Origin: JANQGH01 sp039177555
GTDB lineage: Bacteria > Pseudomonadota > Alphaproteobacteria > DSM-16000 > Inquilinaceae
Length of the DNA stretch: 64,000 nucleotides
Reading direction: 5' to 3'
Assembly: GCA_039177555.1 (NCBI GenBank)
Contig: JBCDFV010000017.1
Coordinates: 1-64,000 of the forward strand
The notes below the pieces were generated by a model. It was not told the origin of the DNA. It worked only from the letters and a program-made list of their open reading frames with translations, and did not search any database. Shown here one piece after another: positions 50,600 to 58,530 of this stretch. The position numbers and the translations under genes are program-made. Every line of letters starts with the position of its first letter. Within the stretch, counting starts at the first letter, position 1.

Positions 50600-52171
50600 C
50601 TATCCGGCGATGCGGGAGATGGCCGTCGTCATGCTTTTGTAGCACTGTTCGGCAATCCGCTCCTTCGTCACATCCCCGCCTGTCAGTTCCCTGATCACGC
50701 GCCCGAAGGCGAAGATCAGCACGCGGTCGCAAATCTGGGCTAGCTGCTCGTAGTCGGCGCTGGCGCAGATCACCGTCGTGTCGCTGTTCACGGCCTGATC
50801 CAGCGCCTCATAGACCTGCTGGCGCGCGCCGACATCGATGCCCTGGGTCGGTTCGTCCAGCAGCAGCAAGACGGGGGTAACCTCCAGCCACTTGGCCAGC
50901 AACACCTTTTGCTGATTGCCGCCGGACAGTTGCTCCAGCGCCATCTCCGGCCGGTTGGGGCGGACGTCGTGCCGGGTGGTCACGTCCTTGGCCCAGCGCG
51001 CCATGGCGCCGCGATTGAGGCCCAGCGCGCCGGCGAAGCGGCGGATCGACGGCAGGGCCACGTTCTCCACCACGCTCAACGACCCGGCGCCGGAAGCCGC
51101 CAGCCGATCGGCCGGCAGGTACGCGATACCGGCGGCGATCGCCTGGGCGGGCTTGAGATGATGCAGGTCGAACATCTGGTCCGTCAGGGTCATAGTGCCG
51201 GACTGCCCCTGCTGGGCGCCGGACAGGATCGCCGGCACCTCCTCGAACCCGGCGCCGATCAGGCCGGTCAGGCCGACCACCTCGCCCTTTCGCACCGACA
51301 GGTTCAAATCCTCGACCACCCGGCCGCGCAGATGGCTGACACGCACCTCGACCGCCTCGTCCAGACCGTGGGCGTGGCTGATATGGAACGGCTCCACCCG
51401 GCGCCCGACGATCAGTTCGACGAAATCGTCGTGGCTGGCCTCCGCCGTGACCACGGTGCCCGCCACCCTGCCGTCGCGCAGAATCGTGGCCCGGTCGGTG
51501 ATCTCCATGACCTCTTCGACATCGTGGCTGACGAAGATCACAGAGGCGCCCTTGGCCACCACCTGGCGGACCAGATCGAACAGTTGATCGATGCCGGTGC
51601 GCGGCAGGAACGGCGTCGGCTCGTCCAGCACCAGAATGCCCCGGCCGCCATGGGTCGACTGGCTGGCGGCGATCTGTTCCATCGCCCGCACGATCGCCAC
51701 CAGGCAGCGTTCGACCTGCGGCAGGTTGGCAACCTGCACCCGTGGGTCGATGTCGAGCTGGTAGTGGTCGAAGATCTCCGCCACCGCCTCGCATTCCCGC
51801 CGCCAGCGGATGCGCCAGAGATCGTCGGTGGCGAAGTCGCTCAGCCGCATGTTCTCGACCACGCTCAACGACGGGATCAGCCCGAGATGCTGGTGCACGA
51901 AGGCCATGCCCAGCTCGCGGAACTGACCCGCCGCCAAGGGCAGGGGAACGTCCTTGCCGAACAGGCTCAGCCGGCCGCCCGGCTCCGGCGCGTGAAAGCC
52001 CGACAGGATCTTGATCAGGGTCGATTTGCCCGATCCGTTCTGGCCCAACAGACCGTGCACCTCGCCGACGCGGACGTCGAGGGCGACGTCATCGAGCGCG
52101 ACCGCGCCGCCAAAGGCCTTCGACAGCCCGCTGATGCTAAGCGCCGGGGTATGATCCATGGCTACGGTCAT
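50600..52171 (-). CDS. Ribose-type (RbsA/MglA-like) ABC transporter ATPase, duplicated domains
   Basis: Tandem ATPase of 523 aa. The start at 52171 (an alternative ATG is at 52159) avoids a non-homologous upstream frame. Domain 1 has Walker A GQNGSGKS (43-50) and Walker B ILVLDEPTPF, but its signature is LPQVERC (about 150-156), not a normal LSGGQ. Domain 2 has a degenerate Walker A (GLIGAGFEE), usual in the family, and an intact signature QLSGGNQQKV. It lies between the binding-protein and permease genes of the importer. Confidence 0.93.
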   Translation of the reverse strand: MTVAMDHTPALSISGLSKAFGGAVALDDVALDVRVGEVHGLLGQNGSGKSTLIKILSGFHAPEPGGRLSLFGKDVPLPLAAGQFRELGMAFVHQHLGLIPSLSVVENMRLSDFATDDLWRIRWRRECEAVAEIFDHYQLDIDPRVQVANLPQVERCLVAIVRAMEQIAASQSTHGGRGILVLDEPTPFLPRTGIDQLFDLVRQVVAKGASVIFVSHDVEEVMEITDRATILRDGRVAGTVVTAEASHDDFVELIVGRRVEPFHISHAHGLDEAVEVRVSHLRGRVVEDLNLSVRKGEVVGLTGLIGAGFEEVPAILSGAQQGQSGTMTLTDQMFDLHHLKPAQAIAAGIAYLPADRLAASGAGSLSVVENVALPSIRRFAGALGLNRGAMARWAKDVTTRHDVRPNRPEMALEQLSGGNQQKVLLAKWLEVTPVLLLLDEPTQGIDVGARQQVYEALDQAVNSDTTVICASADYEQLAQICDRVLIFAFGRVIRELTGGDVTKERIAEQCYKSMTTAISRIAG

Positions 52172-52211
52172 CGCGCCGCCGGGTCCGGCGACGAGCCAAC
52201 CGGCTGCACCC

Positions 52212-53375
52212 TTAGTCGAGACCCCACAGCGCGCGGAAACCGTCGATATAGCCGTCGCCATAGCCCTGGGTGTAGGAGGCGGGCACGCCGGCGGTTTCGA
52301 CATTCTCGTCGGTGAAGATGTAGAGCGGCGTGTTCAGCTCCGTCACCGTGCCTTCATCGCACAACAGGCGCATGGTGGCGTCGACCCCGGACCAGCCGAC
52401 CCAGCCCAGGCTTTCGCCGACATTCATCTCGACCAGATCGCCCTCGCGCAAGAGGTCGAGCACGAAGGGCGTGCCGTTATAGGTGGCGATGCGCACATCG
52501 TCGCGCCCGGTCAGTTCCAGCGCCGGCACGATGAATTGCGACATGGAGTCATAGATCGGCAGGATGTAATTGATCGACGGGTCGGCGACCAGGGCCGACT
52601 GCACCTCGGTCTGGATGCCGGAGCCCCATTCGACCACCGGCACATTCACATATCTGTGCTCGCAGTTCGGGCAGTTCTCGTCGAGATAGGTCTCGATGGC
52701 GCTGACGAAGGCGGAGGTCGGCATGATCTCGTCGGAGCCGATGATGACCGCGTTCACCGCGCCGTCGGTCTGCAGCATCGCCCAGGCGGCCATGATCTGG
52801 CCGGCGCGGGTGTAGTTCATGGCAAAGGCGCCGTCGAGCTGGCTGTCCGGCTCTTGCGTCACATCGTTCAGGTGCGTGGTGACCACCTTCAGCCCGGCGT
52901 CGCGCGCCTCGGCGATCTGCGGCCCCAACGCCGCCGGCGGCACGCCGCCCTGCAGGTCGATCACGTCGTAGCCGCCGTTGATCGCCGTCGCGATGCCCTG
53001 GACCCATTGATCGACGTTCAGTTGGTTGTCCCACACCGTCAGCTCGAACCCGATCGCCTCCGCAGCCTCCGTCTGGCCGCGCGCAATCTCGACATTGAAG
53101 GGGTTCTGGCTGGTCAGCGGGATGACGAAGATGCTGCGGTCGGCCATGCAGGCGCGCGCGTCAAAGGCGGGACCGGGGTCGACGAAGACCGGCGTCTGGC
53201 TGGCCTCCGTCACCAGCGCCTGCGCCGCCGCCATACCGTCCTGGGCCAACGCCGGCGAGGCGGCCAGAATTGCGACCGTCGAAACCACCGCGCCGAGACC
53301 GCCAAGCGTTATCCCGTTATGTCGACACTTGTTCGTTACGCCGTGACCATCCGTGTTCTTGGGTGTGAATGCCAT
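52212..53375 (-). CDS. Ribose-type (RbsB-like) ABC transporter binding protein
   Basis: Periplasmic receptor of 387 aa. The start at 53375 gives a signal peptide with a longer-than-usual polar N-terminus, a hydrophobic core near residues 24-39 (GGLGAVVSTVAILAAS) and cleavage after PALA. The mature part is a type I periplasmic binding protein (FVIPLTSQNPFNVEIARG, GYDVIDLQGGVPPAALG). It is the first gene of the importer operon and has a TTGTATACAG palindrome 121 bp upstream. Ligand unknown. Confidence 0.92.
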   Translation of the reverse strand: MAFTPKNTDGHGVTNKCRHNGITLGGLGAVVSTVAILAASPALAQDGMAAAQALVTEASQTPVFVDPGPAFDARACMADRSIFVIPLTSQNPFNVEIARGQTEAAEAIGFELTVWDNQLNVDQWVQGIATAINGGYDVIDLQGGVPPAALGPQIAEARDAGLKVVTTHLNDVTQEPDSQLDGAFAMNYTRAGQIMAAWAMLQTDGAVNAVIIGSDEIMPTSAFVSAIETYLDENCPNCEHRYVNVPVVEWGSGIQTEVQSALVADPSINYILPIYDSMSQFIVPALELTGRDDVRIATYNGTPFVLDLLREGDLVEMNVGESLGWVGWSGVDATMRLLCDEGTVTELNTPLYIFTDENVETAGVPASYTQGYGDGYIDGFRALWGLD

Positions 53376-53496
53376 TGTCTTGCCCCGCTGTTCATTCCGA
53401 TTGTCGGTCAACCACCTCGGCCGTTTCGTTGACGGCCGGTAGGCGGCCTTTTTTGCTTTTGCGCCGGCCCTGCCTGATCGTCAGGCCACCACCGCA

Positions 53497-53506
53497 TTGT
53501 ATACAG
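53497..53506. promoter_or_regulatory. TTGTATACAA-class operator upstream of the ribose-type importer
   Basis: TTGTATACAG, one mismatch from the consensus, in the 241-bp gap between the binding-protein gene and the FCD/GntR gene. It links this importer to the other GTATAC-marked operons. Confidence 0.65.
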
Positions 53507-53616
53507 AGTTACCGAGATCGCCGCGACAATCAAGCACGTCGGCGGCCACGCGACAAAAAAGCCGATAGCGGGCGCGCCGACCACTCAGAACGGCGGCAGA
53601 CCTATCCGCAGCCAGG

Positions 53617-54279
53617 CTATTCCGCCGCCTTGATCGCCCCGGGATCGCGCGCCGCGTAGGTCGCGTAGGCGGCGCGGACATGGCTGCGCATCACCGACGC
53701 CGCCCAATCGGCGTCGCGATTTTCAAACGCCGCGACCATTTCGATGTGGTGGCTTGCCGAACGGCGCAGATCGGCCGGCCGATAGCGCCGAAACGTGCTG
53801 ACGATCACGGGCATTTCCATGAGGTTGTTGATCATCGCCGCCAACCGACGATTGCCGGCAACCTCTTGGATCAGATGGTGAAAATCGCTGTTGGCCTCGG
53901 TCAGCGCGTCGCTTGGCGAGCCGTCACCGCTCGCGACCAGCTGTTCCATGCGCGTGGCCAGCTCGCGCAGCCGGTCCAAGGCGTCGGGCGTCATTCTTTG
54001 CGCCGCAAGCCCGGCGGCGTGGCTTTCCAACAGCGCGCGCAGGGAGAAGATCTCCTCGATATCCTGGTCCGCCCAATCGGCCACGCGCGCACCCTGGTTC
54101 GGCACGAAGCTGAGCAGGCCTTCAAGATCCAAGCGGCGCAGGGCCTCGCGGATCGGCGTGCGGCTGACCCCGATCTCCTGCGCCAAATCCTCTTCCTTCA
54201 GCCGCTCGCCCGGCGCCAGGCGGCCGTCCAGAATGCCCCGGCGAACGATCTGATAGGCCCGCTCTACCGCCTTGGCCAT
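53617..54279 (-). CDS. GntR-family transcriptional regulator, FCD subfamily
   Basis: DNA-binding regulator of 220 aa. The start at 54279 follows GGGAGAAG. The winged helix-turn-helix is at residues 5-70 (LAQEIGVSRTPIREALRRLDLEG). The FCD domain follows, with His residues in SDFHHLIQEV, SASHHIEMVAAF and RSHVRAAY. It lies between the ribose-type importer and a carbamoyl amidase gene and has a near-perfect palindrome 51 bp upstream of its start. It is the best candidate to bind all the GTATAC elements in the right half of the window. Confidence 0.92.
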   Translation of the reverse strand: MAKAVERAYQIVRRGILDGRLAPGERLKEEDLAQEIGVSRTPIREALRRLDLEGLLSFVPNQGARVADWADQDIEEIFSLRALLESHAAGLAAQRMTPDALDRLRELATRMEQLVASGDGSPSDALTEANSDFHHLIQEVAGNRRLAAMINNLMEMPVIVSTFRRYRPADLRRSASHHIEMVAAFENRDADWAASVMRSHVRAAYATYAARDPGAIKAAE

Positions 54280-54330
54280 GGTCTTCTCCCTCGTCTGGCG
54301 TTGCCCATGCCGTGCTTCACCGACGGCGAA

Positions 54331-54340
54331 TTGTATGCAA
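54331..54340. promoter_or_regulatory. TTGTATACAA-class operator between the GntR and carbamoyl amidase genes
   Basis: TTGTATGCAA, one mismatch from TTGTATACAA, in the 135-bp divergent gap. It would let the regulator control itself and the amidase gene at 54415. Confidence 0.65.
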
Positions 54341-54414
54341 TGCTGGTCCCAGTTGACCAATCATATTCGTTTTACCCACCGCGTCCACGGGCGCGCACCC
54401 GGCTTGGAGACGGC

Positions 54415-55050
54415 ATGGCTGAAGATCTGCAGGAAAACTATAAGCGGGCCTACGCCAATGCGCTCGGCTTTGGCCGAAGCCCGGCGCTGATCCTGGTCGA
54501 TTTCGTTGAGGCCTATTTCGACCCCGAATGTCCGCTTTACGCCGATGTCGACGACACGTTGGCGTCCGCCCTCCGCGTGCGCGACGCGGCCAGACGGGCG
54601 GAAATCCCCGTGATTTACACCAACGTCGTCTATCACAGGTCGGGCATGAATGGCGGCCGGTTCTTTGAAAAGGTGCTGCCGTTGAGCCAGTTGACCGCCG
54701 GCAGCCCGATGGGCGCCTGGCCCGCCGGGCTGGTGCCGAACGACGACGAACTGGTCATCTCCAAGCAATATCCCAGCGCCTTCTTCGGCACCTCCCTGGC
54801 CGCGACCCTGACCGCGAACGGCATCGACACGCTGATCATCACGGGCGTCACCACCAGCGGCTGCGTGCGCGCCACCTGCACCGATGCCTGTTCCAGCGGC
54901 TTTATCCCGATCATCGTGCGCGAGGCCTGTGGCGACCGGCATGAGGGGCCGCACGAGGCCAACCTGTTCGACATGAACGCCAAATACGGCGACGTGGTCG
55001 GCGAGGCCGATGTGGTTGCCTATCTGGCCGCGATTCGGGACGCCGACTGA
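54415..55050 (+). CDS. Isochorismatase-family amidohydrolase (N-carbamoylsarcosine-amidase-like), copy 2
   Basis: Cysteine hydrolase of 211 aa with Asp in ALILVDFVEAYF, Lys in VISKQYPSAFFGT and Cys in GVTTSGCVRATCTDA. The SAFFGTSL and NAKYGDVV segments are close to Arthrobacter-type N-carbamoylsarcosine amidase, which gives sarcosine, CO2 and ammonia. The start at 54415 is chosen because the long upstream frame lies over the GntR gene on the other strand. It is divergent from the FCD/GntR gene and shares its palindrome. Confidence 0.9.
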   Translation: MAEDLQENYKRAYANALGFGRSPALILVDFVEAYFDPECPLYADVDDTLASALRVRDAARRAEIPVIYTNVVYHRSGMNGGRFFEKVLPLSQLTAGSPMGAWPAGLVPNDDELVISKQYPSAFFGTSLAATLTANGIDTLIITGVTTSGCVRATCTDACSSGFIPIIVREACGDRHEGPHEANLFDMNAKYGDVVGEADVVAYLAAIRDAD

Positions 55051-55119
55051 GGCGACTGAGGCGACTGCGGCAGGCCGTCCGGCATCGCCGATAAGGTGAT
55101 GAGGGCGGTTTCGCGATTG

Positions 55120-55215
55120 TCAGATCAGCTCCAGAAATTGCTCGACGGTGATCGGCAACGCGCCGGGCACCTTGGCGGCATCGTCCCGGCGATAGGGCGG
55201 GATCGTCGCGATCAC
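55120..55215 (-). other. Possible 31-codon ORF or gene remnant after phnX
   Basis: A GTG at 55215 overlaps the phnX stop by 4 bp and opens 31 codons (IPPYRRDDAAKVPGALPITV, then EQFLELI) to TGA at 55120. The composition looks like real coding sequence and not a shadow frame. It may be the C-terminal end of a lost gene. I do not recognise the family, and the overlap could be coincidence. Confidence 0.3.
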
Positions 55216-56027
55216 GGCCGCTCGCCGCGCAGCAGACAGCCCTGGATTTCGGCCAGGGCCGACGGCAGGTCGGCCACCGTGTCGATGATCAGATGCGCAC
55301 CGGCCGCCAGCAACTCGTCGGCGGCGCGGCTGCTCAACTCCTCGACCTCGTCTTCATCGGCGTCCAACAACTCGTCGAGGGACAGCCCGACGCCGTTGCC
55401 TGACAGCGAGACGCCCACGACCCAACAGCCGGCCGCGACACCTTCGGCAATGCCTGGTACGGTGTCGTCCACCTTCACGCATCTCCAGGCCGGGTGGACC
55501 TGGAGGTCAAGCAGGGTCTTGTAGATGTTGAACGGCGTCGGGCGGCCCTGCGGCAGGTCGCCGGTGCAGACCAGCGTGTCGGGCGCAAAGCCTTGCTCGG
55601 CCGCGACCGGCATCAGCCGCTCCATGATCTCGCGGGTATAGCCGGTGGTGGAGCCGATCTTGATGCCTTGCGCGCGCAGGATTGCCGCCATGTCGGCAGC
55701 ACCCGGGATCAGGTCCGCATAGTCGGTGACGACCTTCACGTTCAGCGGCACGAAGACGTCGTAGACCGCATCGATGGCGGCGTCCGACGGTGGGTTGCCG
55801 TGCCGATCGCGCCAGGCCGCCGCGACCCGTTCGTCCGCCATGATCGCCGCGATATGGTCGCGCTTGGGCAGGCCCATAGGGGCGCGGGCCTCGGCCACGG
55901 TGATGTCCACATCGAACGACTTGAAGGCCTCGACGAAGGCGCCCATCGGCGCCCGGCTGCCGAAATCGACGACGGTGCCGGCCCAGTCGAAGATCACCGC
56001 CCTGATCTGATCATAGCGCGTGGTCAT
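55212..56027 (-). CDS. phnX: Phosphonoacetaldehyde hydrolase (phosphonatase)
   Basis: HAD-superfamily enzyme of 271 aa that cleaves the C-P bond of phosphonoacetaldehyde to acetaldehyde and phosphate. The nucleophile motif is VIFDWAGTVVDFG (about residues 11-23), and the Schiff-base Lys of phosphonatases is present in the cap (APMGLPKRDH). KIGSTTGYTREIM and VKVDDTVPGIAEG complete the HAD motifs. The start at 56027 fits the family's usual length of about 270 aa. It lies 17 bp after an FAD oxidoreductase; no PhnW aminotransferase is present. Confidence 0.93.
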   Translation of the reverse strand: MTTRYDQIRAVIFDWAGTVVDFGSRAPMGAFVEAFKSFDVDITVAEARAPMGLPKRDHIAAIMADERVAAAWRDRHGNPPSDAAIDAVYDVFVPLNVKVVTDYADLIPGAADMAAILRAQGIKIGSTTGYTREIMERLMPVAAEQGFAPDTLVCTGDLPQGRPTPFNIYKTLLDLQVHPAWRCVKVDDTVPGIAEGVAAGCWVVGVSLSGNGVGLSLDELLDADEDEVEELSSRAADELLAAGAHLIIDTVADLPSALAEIQGCLLRGERP

Positions 56028-56044
56028 ACAGATTTCCTTCTGTG

Positions 56045-57199
56045 TCAGGCGGTACTGGCGGATGTCGCCATGCCGGTGTCGAAAAGCTCGTCGACGACTT
56101 CCTCGCCGATCGCAAAGGCCGTGCTCATCCCCGTCCCGCTGGTCACCAGCGCCAGGCGCACGTGGTCCGACGGCCGGTCGATGATGGCCAGGGCATTTTC
56201 CGCGCTTGCATAGACCCCTGTCCAGCGTTGGACCACCTTGATCTCGGGCAGGTCGATGATCTCTCGGGCCAGATCGATGATCAGATCGTCGACCGCCTCG
56301 CTGACGAACGGGTCGGGCGGATAGCCATAATGGTGAGAGTCGCCGACAACCAGGCTGCCGTCCGCGTCCTGGGTGACGATCAGGTGAATGCCGTGCTTCA
56401 TCAGGTCCGGCCGGTCTCGCGCAATGCGTTCCTTCACCGGTTGGGAGGCGGACAGCTCCGCGTAGCCCAGATAGCGCGGCAGGCTGGTCTCCGACATGAT
56501 GCCCGCGGGCAGCCGCCAGCCGGGCGAGGCCAGTCGCAGCATATGCAGCTTGCACTTCGTCAGGCCCAGCGCGGGGATGCGGTCGGCCAGCGGCCCGCCG
56601 AAATCCGCGCCGGTGCAAACGGCGATCCGACCGGCGTGAACGCTGCCGGACTGGGTTTCCAAGATCGGCGGGCTGACGCTGGACACGTTGACGCCGAAGC
56701 GAAACTCGACCCCATGGGACTCTTCGAGATAGCGGGTCAGGATCGTGATCGCCTGGCGAGGATCGACGCGCCGTTCGTGAGGGCTCCACAGCACGCCGCG
56801 CAGCCGATCGGGTTTCAGCATCGGAAACCGCTGAAGCGCGGCATCGGGATCGAGCAGGTCGCACCCCGGCCCCATCTCCGCGTCCGCGACAAACGCCTCC
56901 AGAACGGCCAGGCTGTCGTCGCCATGTGCGGCAAGGGCCAGTCCCCGATGAATGACCGGGATGCCGGCGTCAGCGGCGACCGTGTCCCAAATGTCCCGGC
57001 TGCGCATCGCGCGCCGATAGCACTCGCCACGCTGTTGGCCGGTCACCGTGACGAAGCCGAAATTCCGGATCGAGGCGCCGACGGCACGCTGGTCGCGCTC
57101 CAGCACGATGACGCGCAATCCCGCCTTGGCCGCCGCCAAAGCATGGGCAAGGCCAAGGATGCCGGCGCCAACGACCGCCAAATCATATCGTTCTGTCAA
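56045..57199 (-). CDS. FAD-dependent oxidoreductase of the phosphonate-associated TIGR03364 type
   Basis: DAO-fold flavoenzyme of 384 aa. The FAD motif is LAVVGAGILGLAHALAAAK (about residues 7-25), and the subgroup hallmark VGASIRNFGF follows. GTGMSTAFAIGEEV closes the FAD site near the C-terminus. This subgroup is known for co-occurrence with phosphonatases and is proposed to oxidise aminophosphonates. With phnX directly downstream it likely makes phosphonoacetaldehyde from an amino- or N-methylaminoethylphosphonate, replacing PhnW. That substrate is inference. Confidence 0.88.
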   Translation of the reverse strand: MTERYDLAVVGAGILGLAHALAAAKAGLRVIVLERDQRAVGASIRNFGFVTVTGQQRGECYRRAMRSRDIWDTVAADAGIPVIHRGLALAAHGDDSLAVLEAFVADAEMGPGCDLLDPDAALQRFPMLKPDRLRGVLWSPHERRVDPRQAITILTRYLEESHGVEFRFGVNVSSVSPPILETQSGSVHAGRIAVCTGADFGGPLADRIPALGLTKCKLHMLRLASPGWRLPAGIMSETSLPRYLGYAELSASQPVKERIARDRPDLMKHGIHLIVTQDADGSLVVGDSHHYGYPPDPFVSEAVDDLIIDLAREIIDLPEIKVVQRWTGVYASAENALAIIDRPSDHVRLALVTSGTGMSTAFAIGEEVVDELFDTGMATSASTA

Positions 57200-57530
57200 G
57201 GGCGTGCCTCACTGGTGCTATCGGGGGCGTGCGCGGGTCGCGGGTTCATCGCCAGTTCCTCAGCAAAATGGCAGGGGCAAAATGGCAGGCGACAGAGTAT
57301 CCGGGCGCGCTTTCGCGCGATTCCGGCGCGGTCGACCTGTCGGGGTGGCAGCAGTTTTTCACCATGACCTCGAAACCACCCGCGCCCACGGGCGAGATAG
57401 GGTGAGGATCCAACAAAGGCGGGTCGGAGGCAAAAGAAGGTTCGTTGAAGTTTGAGTTATGATTTTTTGTTACGTTATAAGTTTGGTTGACGAGCTTAGG
57501 TCGCGAATTATGGCGGGCGGGGAGACGACC
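57200..57530. promoter_or_regulatory. Divergent control region between the FAD oxidoreductase and lysR-type genes
   Basis: About 330 bp with no supported gene. The stretch 57447-57485 is sharply A+T rich, unlike the rest of the window. It contains an imperfect dyad TTAT (57457-57460) with ATAA (57477-57480) and a repeated AAGTTTG on both sides. This is a plausible LysR-type binding region serving the divergent phosphonate genes and the regulator itself. Confidence 0.5.
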
Positions 57531-58457
57531 ATGTCCCGAACCGATCCGTCCCAACTGACCGAAGCGCAGATGCGCGCCTTCAACGCCATCGCGCGCGAGC
57601 GCAGCTTCTCAAAGGGCGCGCGCCTGCTGGGCATCAGCCAGCCGGCGGTGACCCAGCAGGTGCGCAAGCTGGAGCAGGCGTTCGAGGTGGTCCTGTTCGA
57701 ACGGCGCGGCAGTGGCGGCGTCGACCTTACCGAGATCGGCCAGCGGCTGTTCCGCATCACCCAGGCGCTGGACGACATCAATGCCATGGCCCTTGGCGTC
57801 TTGCGGCGCCAGCGGGCGACCACAAGCGGCAGGCTGCGTATCGCCACCGCGTCGCCGCAGGTCTTCATGCCGCTGCTGGCGCGCTTCACCGCCCGCTACC
57901 CCGATGTCGATCTCGACGTGTTTGTCGGCGGCACCCAAGACGCGCTGAACAAGCTGATCGACCGCGAGGCGGATATCGGGCTGTTCCCACTCACCGGCAA
58001 CGATCCGCGTCTGCTATCCCGTCCCGTGGTACGGCAACGGCTGATGGCCTTGGTGCCGAGCGGCCATGCGCTGGCGTCGCGGGCGAGCGTCAGCCTGCCG
58101 AAACTGGTCTCGCACCCCGTGATCCTTCGGACCTCGACGTCGTTCACCCAGACCCTTACCGAGGAGGCCTTGCACGAACAGCGCATCGCCGTGAACCCGG
58201 CCTTGCGGTTGCAAAGTCGCGAGGCCGCCATCGAGGCCGTGGCCAATGGCATCGGCGTCGGCTTCATCCTGTCGGAAGACATGACCGGCGATCCACGGAT
58301 CAAGCCGGTGAAGCTCTCCCGCGTTCACAAGACGGTCATGGAAGGCGTCGCATGTCTGAAACGGCGCTTCGCGCTTAGCCCGATCAACGACTTCTTCAAC
58401 TTCGCCGTCGAACACCACGGCGCAGCAACGGCGGCAGGGGGACGGCACGATGTCTGA
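57531..58457 (+). CDS. LysR-family transcriptional regulator
   Basis: Regulator of 308 aa. The ATG at 57531 follows GGGGAG; an ATG at 57510 is a less likely alternative. The N-terminal helix-turn-helix reads FSKGARLLGISQPAVTQQVR (about residues 22-41), followed by a two-lobe effector domain. It is divergent from the FAD oxidoreductase/phnX pair, so an aminophosphonate regulator role is likely. Its 3' end overlaps the sulfatase remnant by 8 bp, so it may instead have controlled the lost sulfatase. Confidence 0.92.
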   Translation: MSRTDPSQLTEAQMRAFNAIARERSFSKGARLLGISQPAVTQQVRKLEQAFEVVLFERRGSGGVDLTEIGQRLFRITQALDDINAMALGVLRRQRATTSGRLRIATASPQVFMPLLARFTARYPDVDLDVFVGGTQDALNKLIDREADIGLFPLTGNDPRLLSRPVVRQRLMALVPSGHALASRASVSLPKLVSHPVILRTSTSFTQTLTEEALHEQRIAVNPALRLQSREAAIEAVANGIGVGFILSEDMTGDPRIKPVKLSRVHKTVMEGVACLKRRFALSPINDFFNFAVEHHGAATAAGGRHDV

Positions 58458-58530
58458 GATCAAGGCGCCAGGCGAAACCGGTGCGCGCACCGTGCTGTTG
58501 ATCACCGCCGATCAACCGGCGACGGAGTAA
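58450..58530 (+). pseudogene. N-terminal remnant of a sulfatase
   Basis: An ATG overlapping the lysR stop by 8 bp opens 26 codons containing RTVLLITADQ and then stops. This is the exact N-terminal beta-strand and metal-Asp motif of sulfatases (usually followed by an aromatic residue and Arg-Gly-Asp). After ITADQ the frame enters the 3' end of the oppositely oriented formylglycine-generating-enzyme gene. The remainder of the enzyme (more than 400 residues) is absent. A deletion that joined the sulfatase start to the end of its activator gene explains the arrangement. Confidence 0.6.
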
